Program-made: the position numbers and the translations under genes
Part shown: positions 14,470 to 23,012 of the stretch, one piece after another
Layout: each line of letters starts with the position of its first letter
Numbering within the stretch: position 1 is the stretch's first letter
IMG/VR virus record: IMGVR_UViG_3300046530_000121
Span: 1 to 31,213 of that record
DNA from: a virus
Direction: 5' to 3' (one strand)
Length of the DNA: 31,213 nucleotides
The notes under the pieces: generated by a model
What the model was told of the DNA's origin: nothing
Database searches by the model: none
What the model saw: the letters and a program-made list of their open reading frames with translations, nothing else

Positions 14470-16443
14470 ATGGCTGACCGCGCTGCCCGCTTGGCTTTCA
14501 TCCTCAGCCTGACCGACAAGGTCAGCGCCCCATTGGGTAAGGTGAAAACCAGCTTTTCCGACCTGGCCAACCAGGGACAGCAGAACATCGTAAAGATGGG
14601 CGCAGGGCTGGCCGGGATGGTGGGCGCTGGTGTTGCCATCACCGAGTCATTGGAACCCGCACTGGAGATGAACCGCGCCCTGGGCGAGGTTCGTTCCCTG
14701 GGCGTCGCTGAAGATGCCCTGGACGCGCTCAACCGCAAGTCGCTGGAGTTTTCCGTGGCCTACGGCGAGAACGCCCAGGCCTTCGTCGCCTCCGCGTACA
14801 GCATTTCAGGTGCGATCAAGGGCCTGGCCGGCGAGCAGCTGGCCACGTTCACCAACACCAGCAACCTGCTGGCCAAGGCGACCAAGTCCGACGCGGAGAC
14901 CATGGGCGTCTACGTCGGCACCATGTACAACCTGTTCAAGGCCTCCGCTGATTCCATGGGCAAAAGCCAATGGGTCGAGAAGTTGGGCGGGCAAACAGCG
15001 TTGGCGGTGCAGCTGTTCCGTACCGACGGTGCGCAGCTCAAGGACGCATTCAAGGAAGTCGGGGCGATCGCAACCAGCTTCGGCGTCGACATGGCTGAGC
15101 AGTTTGCCGTGATCGGCTCGCTGAGCAGCACCATGGAAGGCGGCGATGCCGGCGGGCGCTACAAGGCGTTCTTTGAAAACGCCGCGGCTGGCTCCGAAAA
15201 GCTTGGGGTCAAGCTGACCGACCAACAGGGCAAGATGCTGCCGATCCTTGATGTCCTGGACAAACTGCAGGGCAAATTGGGCGACCTGAACAGCGCGTCG
15301 GCCAGCGCGAAGCTGCTCGATGCGTTCGGCGGCGAAGGTGCCCAGGTGATCGGCGCGCTGGCCAAGGATACCAACCGGCTCAAGAACGGATTGGACCAGC
15401 TGGGCAAGGTGCGCGGGCTGGAAAGCGCCGAGAAGATGGCCCAGGCAATGGTCGACCCGTGGCAGCAGTTCGGCGCCGCCGTTCAGGCGTTGCGCATCGC
15501 GTTCGGTCAGTCACTGATTCCCTTGCTCACGCCGCTGATGGATCGGCTGGTGGGCATCGCCTCGACGCTGACCCGTTGGACCCAGCTGTTTCCCAATATC
15601 ACCCGCGTGGTGGGCATCACCGTGTTGGTGATCCTTGGCCTGGCGGGCGCGATGGCAGCCCTGACGTTCGTGGTCGGCCTTAGCAAAATGGTTTGGCTGT
15701 CCCTGGTGACGATCTGGAAGGTGCTCACCTGGACGGGGTTTCGCAGCATCGCCATGTTCCTGTTCCACACGGTGATGATCAGCGCCTTCGTGGTCGGCCT
15801 GGTCGCGTTGTACACCTGGATGGGCCTTGTGCGTGGCGCGATGCTGCTGTGGCAGGGCGCCATCTGGCTGGTCAACGCCGCGATGCTGGCCAACCCGGTG
15901 TTGCTGATCATCGTAGGAATCATCGCGCTGATCGCGCTGGTGGTCGCCGCCGTTGTGTACTGGGATCAGTGGACCGCCGCGCTGATGAACACCGCCGCGT
16001 TCAAGTGGGTGGCTGACCAGTTGCAGCGGCTCTCTGACTGGTTTGGTTCGATGGGCGGCTGGTCCAGCATGGCCCGCGCCGCGTGGGAAGGCATCGTCGC
16101 GATCTTCAAGAGCGCGATCAACGGCCTGATCGACATGTTGAACAAAATCCCGGGCGTGGAGATCGACGCGGCATTTGGTGACCTGCCAAGCCCGTCGGAA
16201 ATTGGTGGCCTGTCCGCGCCGATCGCGGACGAAGCGCGCAAACGCATGAACGGCGCGATGACCGGCATTTCCCCGAACGGACCAACCGCCGTTCCACCTG
16301 GTGGGCTGCTCCGCAGCATCCAGAACAGCAACACCCAGACCCAGAGCAAGACGAATCACATCGATAAGGTGGAAATCCATACCGCCAAGCCGATGAGCCC
16401 GCTGGAGCTGGAAAGCATGATGAGCATGGCGGTGGGCGGATGA
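14470..16443 (+). CDS. Tail tape measure protein
   Basis: A 657-aa protein. The N-terminal part (L-A-F-I-L-S-L-T-D-K-V-S-A-P-L-G-K-V) and the V-A-S-A-Y-S-I-S-G region (about 105-115) fit the TP901-type tape measure family. A large hydrophobic block spans about residues 374-500 with several potential membrane helices, as expected for the part that enters the host envelope when DNA is injected. The C-terminal part has an amphipathic region, then N/T/Q-rich linker sequence. Its length sets tail length. It follows the chaperone gene directly. Confidence 0.92.
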   Translation: MADRAARLAFILSLTDKVSAPLGKVKTSFSDLANQGQQNIVKMGAGLAGMVGAGVAITESLEPALEMNRALGEVRSLGVAEDALDALNRKSLEFSVAYGENAQAFVASAYSISGAIKGLAGEQLATFTNTSNLLAKATKSDAETMGVYVGTMYNLFKASADSMGKSQWVEKLGGQTALAVQLFRTDGAQLKDAFKEVGAIATSFGVDMAEQFAVIGSLSSTMEGGDAGGRYKAFFENAAAGSEKLGVKLTDQQGKMLPILDVLDKLQGKLGDLNSASASAKLLDAFGGEGAQVIGALAKDTNRLKNGLDQLGKVRGLESAEKMAQAMVDPWQQFGAAVQALRIAFGQSLIPLLTPLMDRLVGIASTLTRWTQLFPNITRVVGITVLVILGLAGAMAALTFVVGLSKMVWLSLVTIWKVLTWTGFRSIAMFLFHTVMISAFVVGLVALYTWMGLVRGAMLLWQGAIWLVNAAMLANPVLLIIVGIIALIALVVAAVVYWDQWTAALMNTAAFKWVADQLQRLSDWFGSMGGWSSMARAAWEGIVAIFKSAINGLIDMLNKIPGVEIDAAFGDLPSPSEIGGLSAPIADEARKRMNGAMTGISPNGPTAVPPGGLLRSIQNSNTQTQSKTNHIDKVEIHTAKPMSPLELESMMSMAVGG

Positions 16444-16757
16444 GCCTTTACATCGACCTGCTGATCACCAACAACGACCTGACCCTGGACCCGTCCAACC
16501 AGCCCTTGCTGGTCGACGATCGGGGCAGCATCGCCCAGGACATCGCTCACATGATCCGCGAAAGCGGGTTGCTGGTGACCCTTGTGGCAGAGCGCAGCCG
16601 CCTGCGCCAGGCCGACTGCATCCAGCAATTGGAGCTCCTGGTCGAAGCCGACGAGCGTCTGGTACCGGGCACCACGCGCTTCATTTCCCAAGGCGATGGC
16701 CAGTACCTGGTCACGGCCAAAACCGTCGAATTCGGATCAATCGAGGTAGTCCTGTGA
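16440..16757 (+). CDS. Baseplate protein, gpW-like (DUF2590)
   Basis: A 105-aa protein with Y-I-D-L-L-I-T-N-N-D-L-T-L-D, then I-A-Q-D-I-A-H-M-I-R-E-S-G-L. This is the HP1-type small baseplate protein I recall as DUF2590, occupying the position of P2 gpW (gp25-like). It starts within the tape measure stop and ends overlapping the J gene, so is part of a coupled baseplate set. Confidence 0.8.
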   Translation: MSLYIDLLITNNDLTLDPSNQPLLVDDRGSIAQDIAHMIRESGLLVTLVAERSRLRQADCIQQLELLVEADERLVPGTTRFISQGDGQYLVTAKTVEFGSIEVVL

Positions 16758-17929
16758 GTGACGTGGATTTCAAACAGGCGCTCAGCGATGCCGGTGTGCC
16801 GACAACCGAGACCAAATTGCGCGCCGCGTGGGAGGCCGAGGTAGTTGCCCAGGGCAGCAAACTCAGCAACACCAGCGCCTGGTCGCCGTTCTGGCGTCTG
16901 GTCACCGCGCTGGTGACCAAGCCGGTGCTGTGGCTAATCGAGTTCATCGCCGGCACCGTGCTACCCAACTTCTTTGTGAAAACCGCCGTCGATGCCTGGC
17001 TGGATATGTTGGCCTGGCAGGTCAACGTCACCCGCAAGCCGGCGACCAAGGCCGAAGGCCTGTTGCTGTTCACCAGGAGTGCGATCGCCGGCACGCTGGA
17101 GATCCCGGTGGGCACCCGTGTGCAGTCGATCGCCATCAACGGCAACGTATACATCATGTTGACTACCGCAGCGATCAGCTTTGCCGATGGGCAATCGCAA
17201 GTTCTGGTACCGGTCATCGCGAGAGAGGCCGGAAGTGGTTTCAACCTGGCCCCGGGTTACTACTCGATTTTGCCGGAGCCGGTACCGGGGGTGATTCAGG
17301 TGGTCAACGCTGACGGGTGGCTCAGCCAGCCCGGGGCGGATATCGAATCCAATGACGACCTGCGCCTGAGAACCCGCAACCAGTTTTCAGCGGTCAACCA
17401 ATGGCACACCGACGCGGTGTATCGCGCCATGATCGCCGCGTTTCCGGGTGTGCAGGCCGACGGCATCTATTTTCAGCACGGCGCGCCCCGGGGCCCCGGC
17501 AGCGCCAATGCCTTGGTCTTGTTCGAGGCTGATTCGCCGGCGGACTCTTACCTTGCCCAGATCAACAGCTACATCCGCGACGAGGGCAACCACGGCCACG
17601 GTGACGATCTGCTAGTGATGCAGATGCCTGAAACCCAACACCTGGTGCAGCTGACCGTCTGGCCAAAAGCCGAGGTGGGTGCCGAGCGCTGGCCGAAGTT
17701 GAAGTCTGACATCGAGCTGTACATCCGGGCCGCGTTCCGCGAGAGCACCGAGAGCGACTATCAACCGACCCTGACTTTTCCGCAGTCGCGCTTTTCCTTC
17801 AGCCGCCTGGGTGAAGAGCTGCACCAGCAGTTTGTAGGCATCGATTCGCTGCACTTCGAAAACGGCGACATCATTTCCGAGCTGACGATTCCGCGGCTGA
17901 CCGGCGTGGAGATCCAGCAAGGTGCTTAA
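16754..17929 (+). CDS. J: Baseplate J-like protein
   Basis: A 391-aa protein starting at GTG 16754. The central region (G-T-R-V-Q-S, A-R-E-A-G-S-G-F-N-L-A-P-G) and the later E-S-N-D-D-L-R-L-R-T-R motif are hallmarks of the baseplate J family (T4 gp6-like), which forms wedge arms joining hub to fibres. It is longer than P2 gpJ (302). The next gene starts with GTG inside its 3' end. Confidence 0.92.
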   Translation: MSDVDFKQALSDAGVPTTETKLRAAWEAEVVAQGSKLSNTSAWSPFWRLVTALVTKPVLWLIEFIAGTVLPNFFVKTAVDAWLDMLAWQVNVTRKPATKAEGLLLFTRSAIAGTLEIPVGTRVQSIAINGNVYIMLTTAAISFADGQSQVLVPVIAREAGSGFNLAPGYYSILPEPVPGVIQVVNADGWLSQPGADIESNDDLRLRTRNQFSAVNQWHTDAVYRAMIAAFPGVQADGIYFQHGAPRGPGSANALVLFEADSPADSYLAQINSYIRDEGNHGHGDDLLVMQMPETQHLVQLTVWPKAEVGAERWPKLKSDIELYIRAAFRESTESDYQPTLTFPQSRFSFSRLGEELHQQFVGIDSLHFENGDIISELTIPRLTGVEIQQGA

Positions 17930-18533
17930 GCTGAATCTTCCTTTCTGGCTCGACGGCCCCGAGCTGGCCAAGCTCAAGGCCGCCGCCCAGTCCTGGTGGG
18001 AAAAGGCCGAGGGCTGGCTGCGCTGGCCGCTGCTGCAGCTGGACGCTGAAACCTGCCACCTGACCGTGCTCGATCTGCTGGCCTGGCAGCGCGACATTCA
18101 GCGCTTTCACGGTGAACCCGAGCGCCTTTACCGGTTGCGGGTGAAGTACGCCTTCATCAACGCCGTCGACGCGGGCAGCACCGCCGGGATGATCCGGATC
18201 TTTGAACGCCTGGGCGTTGGCTATGTGGAGATCGAGGAGCGCCTGGCAGGCATGGATTGGGACATCGTCCTGCTGCACCTCTCCGACACCCAGCTGAGCG
18301 AAAACCCGGTGCTGTTGCGCGTGCTGATGCAGCAATACGGCCGGACCTGCCGCCGCTACGACTTCGTCACGATCACGCCGGTCAGCCTGAGCATCCGCGT
18401 GGCCGACTTCAACGACGACCAGCAGACCCTGATCGCCACCCTGGACGACAGCGCAAGCCGCCTGGTCGTGATCAACGAGCTGGCCCTGATGACCATTTTG
18501 ACCGACCCATTTAGGAGCACCCATGGGAGCTAG
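17922..18533 (+). CDS. I: Phage tail protein I-like baseplate protein
   Basis: A 203-aa protein starting at GTG 17922, overlapping the J gene by eight bases. L-L-A-W-Q-R-D-I-Q-R-F and E-R-L-Y-R-L-R-V-K-Y-A-F match the P2 gpI tail-protein family. It connects J to the fibre. It overlaps the next fibre gene start by 11 bases. Confidence 0.85.
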   Translation: MLKLNLPFWLDGPELAKLKAAAQSWWEKAEGWLRWPLLQLDAETCHLTVLDLLAWQRDIQRFHGEPERLYRLRVKYAFINAVDAGSTAGMIRIFERLGVGYVEIEERLAGMDWDIVLLHLSDTQLSENPVLLRVLMQQYGRTCRRYDFVTITPVSLSIRVADFNDDQQTLIATLDDSASRLVVINELALMTILTDPFRSTHGS

Positions 18534-20121
18534 CATTACCCTCGCCGGCGAGAGCCTCATTGCCCAAAAGCAGGGTGCTCAGCAGATCCTGGACGTTGCT
18601 CGCTTCGTGCTGGCCAACGTGCCAGGCCTGGATACCAACGCGGCTGTCGATCGTGCCGCCGGCAAACCCCCGGCCGCGCAGATCGTCTACACCGCCAACG
18701 TCAACCGAAAGGGCTACGTCAGTCCACGTCAGGTGATCTACAGCCTGATGGTCGGTTCTGATATCGGCGATTGGGATTTCAACTGGATCGGGCTGGAGAC
18801 CGCCGAGGGCGTGTTGCTGGCAGTCGCCTACGTGCCGATCCAGCAAAAGCGCAAAAACATCCCGCCGCTGCAGATCGGCAACAACATCACCCGCAACTTC
18901 CTGGTGGAGTTCAACGGCGCCCAGGCGCTGACCGGTCTGGTGGTCGACGCGAGCACCTGGCAGCACGACTTCACCGTGCGCCTGAACGGCATCGATGAGC
19001 GCGAGCGCCTGTCCAACCGCGACATCTTCGGGCGCGCATGTTTCCTGGGCACGGGCCTGCAGATGGAGCGCAGCTTCGGGCTGTATCAGCTCAAGGCCGG
19101 TGTCACCTACGTCGAAGGCGTGCGGGTGTTCCTGACTGAGCCCGTCCAGGTGCAGTTGCCGGCACTTCCGGCCAAGGCCTGGCTGGATGTCGCCCTGGTT
19201 CGGGTCGGCAGCGACGTGGTGTCGAATTGGACGGTGGTTTTCGGCGCCGACAAGCAGGACTACCAGGACAGCAATGGCGTGCGGCATTACCTGGTGGAGT
19301 TGGCCAGCGTGGCGGCGACCACCGAGATCTCCGATCAGCGTGCGAGCCAGCCGATCACGGTGGAGCTGGTGAAGTACTTCGCCGCCCGGGATGGCGACTA
19401 TGAAGGCCTGCGAGCCCGATCGACGACCAAGGAAGACGTCGACCTGGGCAACCTGCCAAACGCAAAAAGCGATGATCCGGCAACAGACAGCAGCGACATT
19501 CTGGCCACCACCAAGGCGCTCAGCGCGCTGCGCAAGCTGGTCGATAGCACACTGGTCGGGCTGATCGGTTCATTCGCCATGATCACGCCGCCGGATGGCT
19601 GGCTGCGGGCGAATGGCGCGGCGGTGTCACGTGCCGTCTATGCCGCGTTGTTCGCCAAGATCGGTACCACTTACGGCGCCGGCGACGGCGTCAGCACCTT
19701 CAACCTACCGGACCCACGCGGCAAGTTCGTCCGCGTCCTAGACGATGGCCGGGGCATCGATGCCGGCCGGGTATTGGGCAGCTTTCAGGCTGATGAGATT
19801 CGAAGCCATACCCACACCGCATCCTCTGGAACGGCTGGAGCTCACTCACACAGCGGTACCACCAACGTCACGGGTAGCCACGTCCACGACTTTGCCCAGG
19901 ATGTCGCCGGCGCCTCGGATATGCAGTCGACCATGGTCAGCAATCAAGCAGATGAAGGCATGGCTGATGGCAGTGCCGTTATGCGTGCTGCAGGCGACCA
20001 CGCTCACACCTTGAACATCGTGGCCAACGGCGATCACGCGCACAGCGTCATCGTCAACGCGACTGGTGGCAGCGAAACGCGCCCGATCAACATCGCCTTC
20101 CTCGCCTGTATTAAGTATTGA
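18523..20121 (+). CDS. H: Tail fibre protein with collar domain (gpH-like)
   Basis: A 532-aa protein with an N-terminal attachment region typical of P2/HP1 fibres (G-A-S-I-T-L-A-G-E, P-P-A-A-Q-I-V-Y-T-A-N-V-N-R-K-G-Y-V). ATG 18523 has AGGAG seven bases upstream. A phage tail collar domain lies at about 355-415 (P-D-G-W-L-R-A-N-G, F-N-L-P-D-P-R-G-K-F-V-R). The tip has five H-x-H pairs at residues 429/431, 441/443, 453/455, 493/495 and 505/507, which in other fibres bind iron along a needle, and the usual ending R-P-I-N-I-A-F-L-A-C-I-K-Y. It probably contacts the primary receptor. The assembly protein gene follows. Confidence 0.9.
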   Translation: MGASITLAGESLIAQKQGAQQILDVARFVLANVPGLDTNAAVDRAAGKPPAAQIVYTANVNRKGYVSPRQVIYSLMVGSDIGDWDFNWIGLETAEGVLLAVAYVPIQQKRKNIPPLQIGNNITRNFLVEFNGAQALTGLVVDASTWQHDFTVRLNGIDERERLSNRDIFGRACFLGTGLQMERSFGLYQLKAGVTYVEGVRVFLTEPVQVQLPALPAKAWLDVALVRVGSDVVSNWTVVFGADKQDYQDSNGVRHYLVELASVAATTEISDQRASQPITVELVKYFAARDGDYEGLRARSTTKEDVDLGNLPNAKSDDPATDSSDILATTKALSALRKLVDSTLVGLIGSFAMITPPDGWLRANGAAVSRAVYAALFAKIGTTYGAGDGVSTFNLPDPRGKFVRVLDDGRGIDAGRVLGSFQADEIRSHTHTASSGTAGAHSHSGTTNVTGSHVHDFAQDVAGASDMQSTMVSNQADEGMADGSAVMRAAGDHAHTLNIVANGDHAHSVIVNATGGSETRPINIAFLACIKY

Positions 20122-20129
20122 GAGCTGCC

Positions 20130-20840
20130 ATGGAAACCAAAGTTGTTTATCAGACCGATGCCTTGGGCATTTACATGGGTGAGGCCATCGCAGATCGGTC
20201 GCCGCTTGAAGACGGTGTCTGGCTGATTCCCGGAGGCTGTGTCGAGATTGCACCGCCGGTCGTGCCAGCATTCAAGGCTGCTCGCTGGTTGGGCAACAAA
20301 TGGCAGTTGATCGACTCGTACCAGGGCTTGACCGCTTACAACGTGCAAACCCGGGAGCCCATGGTGGTCGATCGCGCTGGTCCGATTCCGGTGGGTTACA
20401 CGCTGGAGGTGCCAAGTGCAGGTCAGGTATGGGACGGCAAGCACTGGGTTGATGATGTTCCGGCCGTGATCGAGCTGCGCTTTGTCGCGCAGATGACCAC
20501 CATCAATCAGGCCTGCACTCAGCAGATTACCGGTGGTTTCTGGTCCGAGGCGGTGGGTATGCGCCATTTCTACGACAGTGAACTGCAGGACCAGCTCAAT
20601 CTGACCGGGATGATCCTGCGCGGTACCGATGGTTTCCTGCCCTGCGCCGACGAGGCCGGGACCAAAGTTTTTCTGGAACACACCCTGGCCCAGCTGCGTC
20701 AGGTCGGTGACGAATTCACCGAGTTAAAGCTGCAGCTGTTGCGCAAGGCGAACGCGCTGAAAGCAGCGCTTGCCGCTGCTCGGGCTGCAGGTGATCTGGA
20801 CGCGCTGAACGCGGTGGCTTGGGGAGCTGACGCCGTATGA
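20130..20840 (+). CDS. Tail fibre assembly-type protein (DUF4376-like)
   Basis: A 236-aa protein starting at ATG 20130, with GAGAG upstream; TTG at 20118 is a weaker alternative. Tryptophan- and glycine-rich segments (G-V-W-L-I-P-G-G, A-A-R-W-L-G-N-K-W, V-W-D-G-K-H-W-V) resemble fibre caps or fibre assembly proteins, and the second half (W-S-E-A-V-G-M-R-H-F-Y-D-S-E) resembles DUF4376. It most likely folds or caps the fibre encoded just upstream. Start of the next gene overlaps its stop. Confidence 0.72.
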   Translation: METKVVYQTDALGIYMGEAIADRSPLEDGVWLIPGGCVEIAPPVVPAFKAARWLGNKWQLIDSYQGLTAYNVQTREPMVVDRAGPIPVGYTLEVPSAGQVWDGKHWVDDVPAVIELRFVAQMTTINQACTQQITGGFWSEAVGMRHFYDSELQDQLNLTGMILRGTDGFLPCADEAGTKVFLEHTLAQLRQVGDEFTELKLQLLRKANALKAALAAARAAGDLDALNAVAWGADAV

Positions 20841-21757
20841 ACTGGGCGCCCGTGAAAATGCGCTGGCCTGACCAAACCACCCAGTGGATGGGCGACCTGG
20901 CCGAGTCGCAAGGCCTTGCCGGTCTGGAACTGGAAAGCACTGGTGAACGTGTCGCCGCTTTGGCGTCGATGGCTACTACATCGCCCGGGCCCGTCGGGGC
21001 CGCCGCCGCGCAGGCCGTAGCGGCCGGTCGCGCCGCACTGGCCGGAGCCCTGGGCGAGGCACCGTTGTGCCTGGTCGTTACCCCATTCCAGAGTGGAGTG
21101 GGGCAGGGCAGCGGATACCAGCGTTACCTGTCCGCGCCCAACCTGCTGCAGCACATGGGTGCCAAGCTCGAGGACAGCAGCGATGACAATCGCCCAGGGG
21201 ATCAGCAATACGCTCTGGTGCTGATGTTCCTGGGCACGCGCTACGACCAGTTGGCCACGGCGCTGTCGGCGTTCAACCGTATTCTGCCGACCGCCGACCT
21301 GCAGCGGGCCGAGCGCCGCGCCCAGCAGCTGTTTGATCTGGAGAGCGAGAAGTGGGAGCTGCCGACGTCCGGCATGCTGCCAATTTGGGACAAGCTGCCC
21401 CTGGATCGGTGCACCGTGACCAAGGTCGCTGGCCAAGTCATGTCGGGCCAGCTGGCCGCCCTGGAGGGCTACGCAGACAGCAGCCCGCTGGGCGATCTTG
21501 CATCGATGGCTACCCGCAAAGCCAGTCAGGCCAAAGCGCAGGCCAAACGTCTGGACGACCTCAAGGCGCAGTTTGCCGACAGCCCAGCCGACAGCACCAT
21601 GCAAGCCCGATTCATTGGCCCGGGTAACGCGGCCGAATTGCGCAAGCAGTTGCTCGCCGGCAGTGCACCTGGTCACGAATGGCCGCTGTCCGCCGGCGTG
21701 ATATTGGTCGGTTCGCTGCCTGGCCTGAGCTTCGTTCGGGAGCTGGTCGGCCTATGA
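20837..21757 (+). CDS. HP1-type tail protein, unknown detailed function
   Basis: A 306-aa protein in the post-fibre module. A/G-rich helices fill residues 40-85, and a mixed alpha/beta part follows, with R-Y-D-Q-L-A-T-A-L-S-A-F-N. It overlaps both neighbours by four bases and belongs to a set of four coupled genes that ends with the spike. I do not recognise a domain; position suggests a hub-proximal tail or tail-tip component. Confidence 0.7.
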   Translation: MNWAPVKMRWPDQTTQWMGDLAESQGLAGLELESTGERVAALASMATTSPGPVGAAAAQAVAAGRAALAGALGEAPLCLVVTPFQSGVGQGSGYQRYLSAPNLLQHMGAKLEDSSDDNRPGDQQYALVLMFLGTRYDQLATALSAFNRILPTADLQRAERRAQQLFDLESEKWELPTSGMLPIWDKLPLDRCTVTKVAGQVMSGQLAALEGYADSSPLGDLASMATRKASQAKAQAKRLDDLKAQFADSPADSTMQARFIGPGNAAELRKQLLAGSAPGHEWPLSAGVILVGSLPGLSFVRELVGL

Positions 21758-22320
21758 CAATGCTGCTGAATGGCGAACAGGTGCGGGGCAAGGGCCTTAA
21801 GGTCACCGCGAACCTGCGCATCGAAAGCGGCGACCTGTCGGGGCAGACCAGCAACACCGAGACCGCTCACAAGGGTTTCAAACCCAAGACCCTGACCGTC
21901 ACGTTAACGATCCGCTACGTGGACGCCACGCAGCTGCGCTCGCTGATGAGCCTGGCCGAGGCCACCGAAAGCGGCGGGCAACTGCGCACGTATCGAGTGG
22001 TCAACGACACCGCTGCCGCCTTCGGTGTGCGCCAGGTGCAGTTCTCCGACGGCGTGAGCGCCCGGGAGGACGACACCCTGAACGCCTGGCGTGTCCAGTT
22101 CACCTTGAGTGAAAAGCTGTCGAACCCGGAACGGGTGGAGAAGCGCCGCGAGGGCGCCGCCGTGAACCAGCAGGGCGCCAATGGCCAGGCTGTCGGTGGT
22201 AGTGGAGGGAGTGGTGGAGGGAGTGGTGGTAGTGACACCGGTGGTTCGTCCAGTGGTGAGCTGAGCGGCCTGGAAGCCGTGCTCAAGAAGGTCGACCAGT
22301 ACATTGGTGGCGAGTCATGA
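21754..22320 (+). CDS. Baseplate complex protein with natural Gly-Ser linker
   Basis: A 188-aa protein starting at ATG 21754 inside the upstream stop (ATGA); the open frame upstream is not used. The N-terminal 130 residues look like a beta-rich baseplate domain (V-T-A-N-L-R-I-E, L-T-V-T-L-T-I-R-Y-V-D-A-T-Q-L). Residues about 147-168 are almost purely glycine and serine, a flexible linker to a short C-terminal helix (L-E-A-V-L-K-K-V-D-Q-Y). The domain plan (inner ring domain plus tether) suggests a hub-associated role like P2 gpU or Mu gp43; that is inference. Confidence 0.7.
   Translation: MTMLLNGEQVRGKGLKVTANLRIESGDLSGQTSNTETAHKGFKPKTLTVTLTIRYVDATQLRSLMSLAEATESGGQLRTYRVVNDTAAAFGVRQVQFSDGVSAREDDTLNAWRVQFTLSEKLSNPERVEKRREGAAVNQQGANGQAVGGSGGSGGGSGGSDTGGSSSGELSGLEAVLKKVDQYIGGES
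22197..22258 (+). repeat. Gly-Ser coding micro-repeat
   Basis: A G/T-rich low-complexity stretch built from GGTAGTGGA/GGGAGTGGT units encodes glycine-serine runs in the baseplate complex protein. Such DNA can change length by slippage. It is in frame and has no stops. Confidence 0.75.
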
Positions 22321-23012
22321 GCATGAAGCTGAACAAGGTGCTGACCATCGCCGGTACCGTCTACCCGCTGGTCAAGGATGACGTGCGCCTTGAACTGCGC
22401 AACCCGGGGCGGGCCTTGTTCACCGTCCAGGCAGCGGCACCGGTCAAGGGGCTGGTGATGCTGGACATGGGTTACAACGACGGGCCGCTGCAGCGCCATT
22501 TCATCGGCTACGTCGAGCGCTGCACGCCATCGAATGCGACTGAGCAAGTCCTCTACTGCCGCGAGCTGGCCGCCGTGCTGGCCAACCCGCTACCGATGAA
22601 TCTGCGCCACGCCGATCTGCGCACCGTCCTGGGTGAAATCAACCAGAAGACGGCACTGACCTTTCGAGTTCCGGATCAGGCCTACGCCAAGGTAAAAGCG
22701 CCGTTTTTCTACAGCCTTGCCGCCGGTTATCAGGCGATGGACAGCCTTGCCCAGGTGTTCGGCATCCCCGACTTCGTGTGGCAGCAGCAGGGCAACGGCG
22801 AAGTGTTTGTGGGGAGCTGGGCAGACAGCTTTTTCGGTACCAAGTCTCCGCTGCAGCTGCCGATCGAACTGTTCGACGACTACCAGGGCAATCAAAGCGC
22901 GATGGTCGCGGCCTTACCCGGCCTGAGACCAGGTGCAACCATCAACAACGGCGAGCGAATCACCCAGGTGACCCTTGTCGGCAATCAAATGGCGATCAAA
23001 TGGAAGAAGTAA
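22317..23012 (+). CDS. Baseplate hub protein (gpD-like position)
   Basis: A 231-aa protein overlapping the upstream stop by four bases. The pattern of short beta strands (L-F-T-V-Q-A-A-A-P-V-K-G, V-L-Y-C-R-E-L-A-A-V-L), then a helical lysin-like segment, resembles hub proteins of the Mu gp44/P2 gpD/T4 gp27 class, though much shorter than P2 gpD (387). It precedes the spike gene, as hub genes do. Function inferred mainly from position and size. Confidence 0.62.
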   Translation: MSMKLNKVLTIAGTVYPLVKDDVRLELRNPGRALFTVQAAAPVKGLVMLDMGYNDGPLQRHFIGYVERCTPSNATEQVLYCRELAAVLANPLPMNLRHADLRTVLGEINQKTALTFRVPDQAYAKVKAPFFYSLAAGYQAMDSLAQVFGIPDFVWQQQGNGEVFVGSWADSFFGTKSPLQLPIELFDDYQGNQSAMVAALPGLRPGATINNGERITQVTLVGNQMAIKWKK

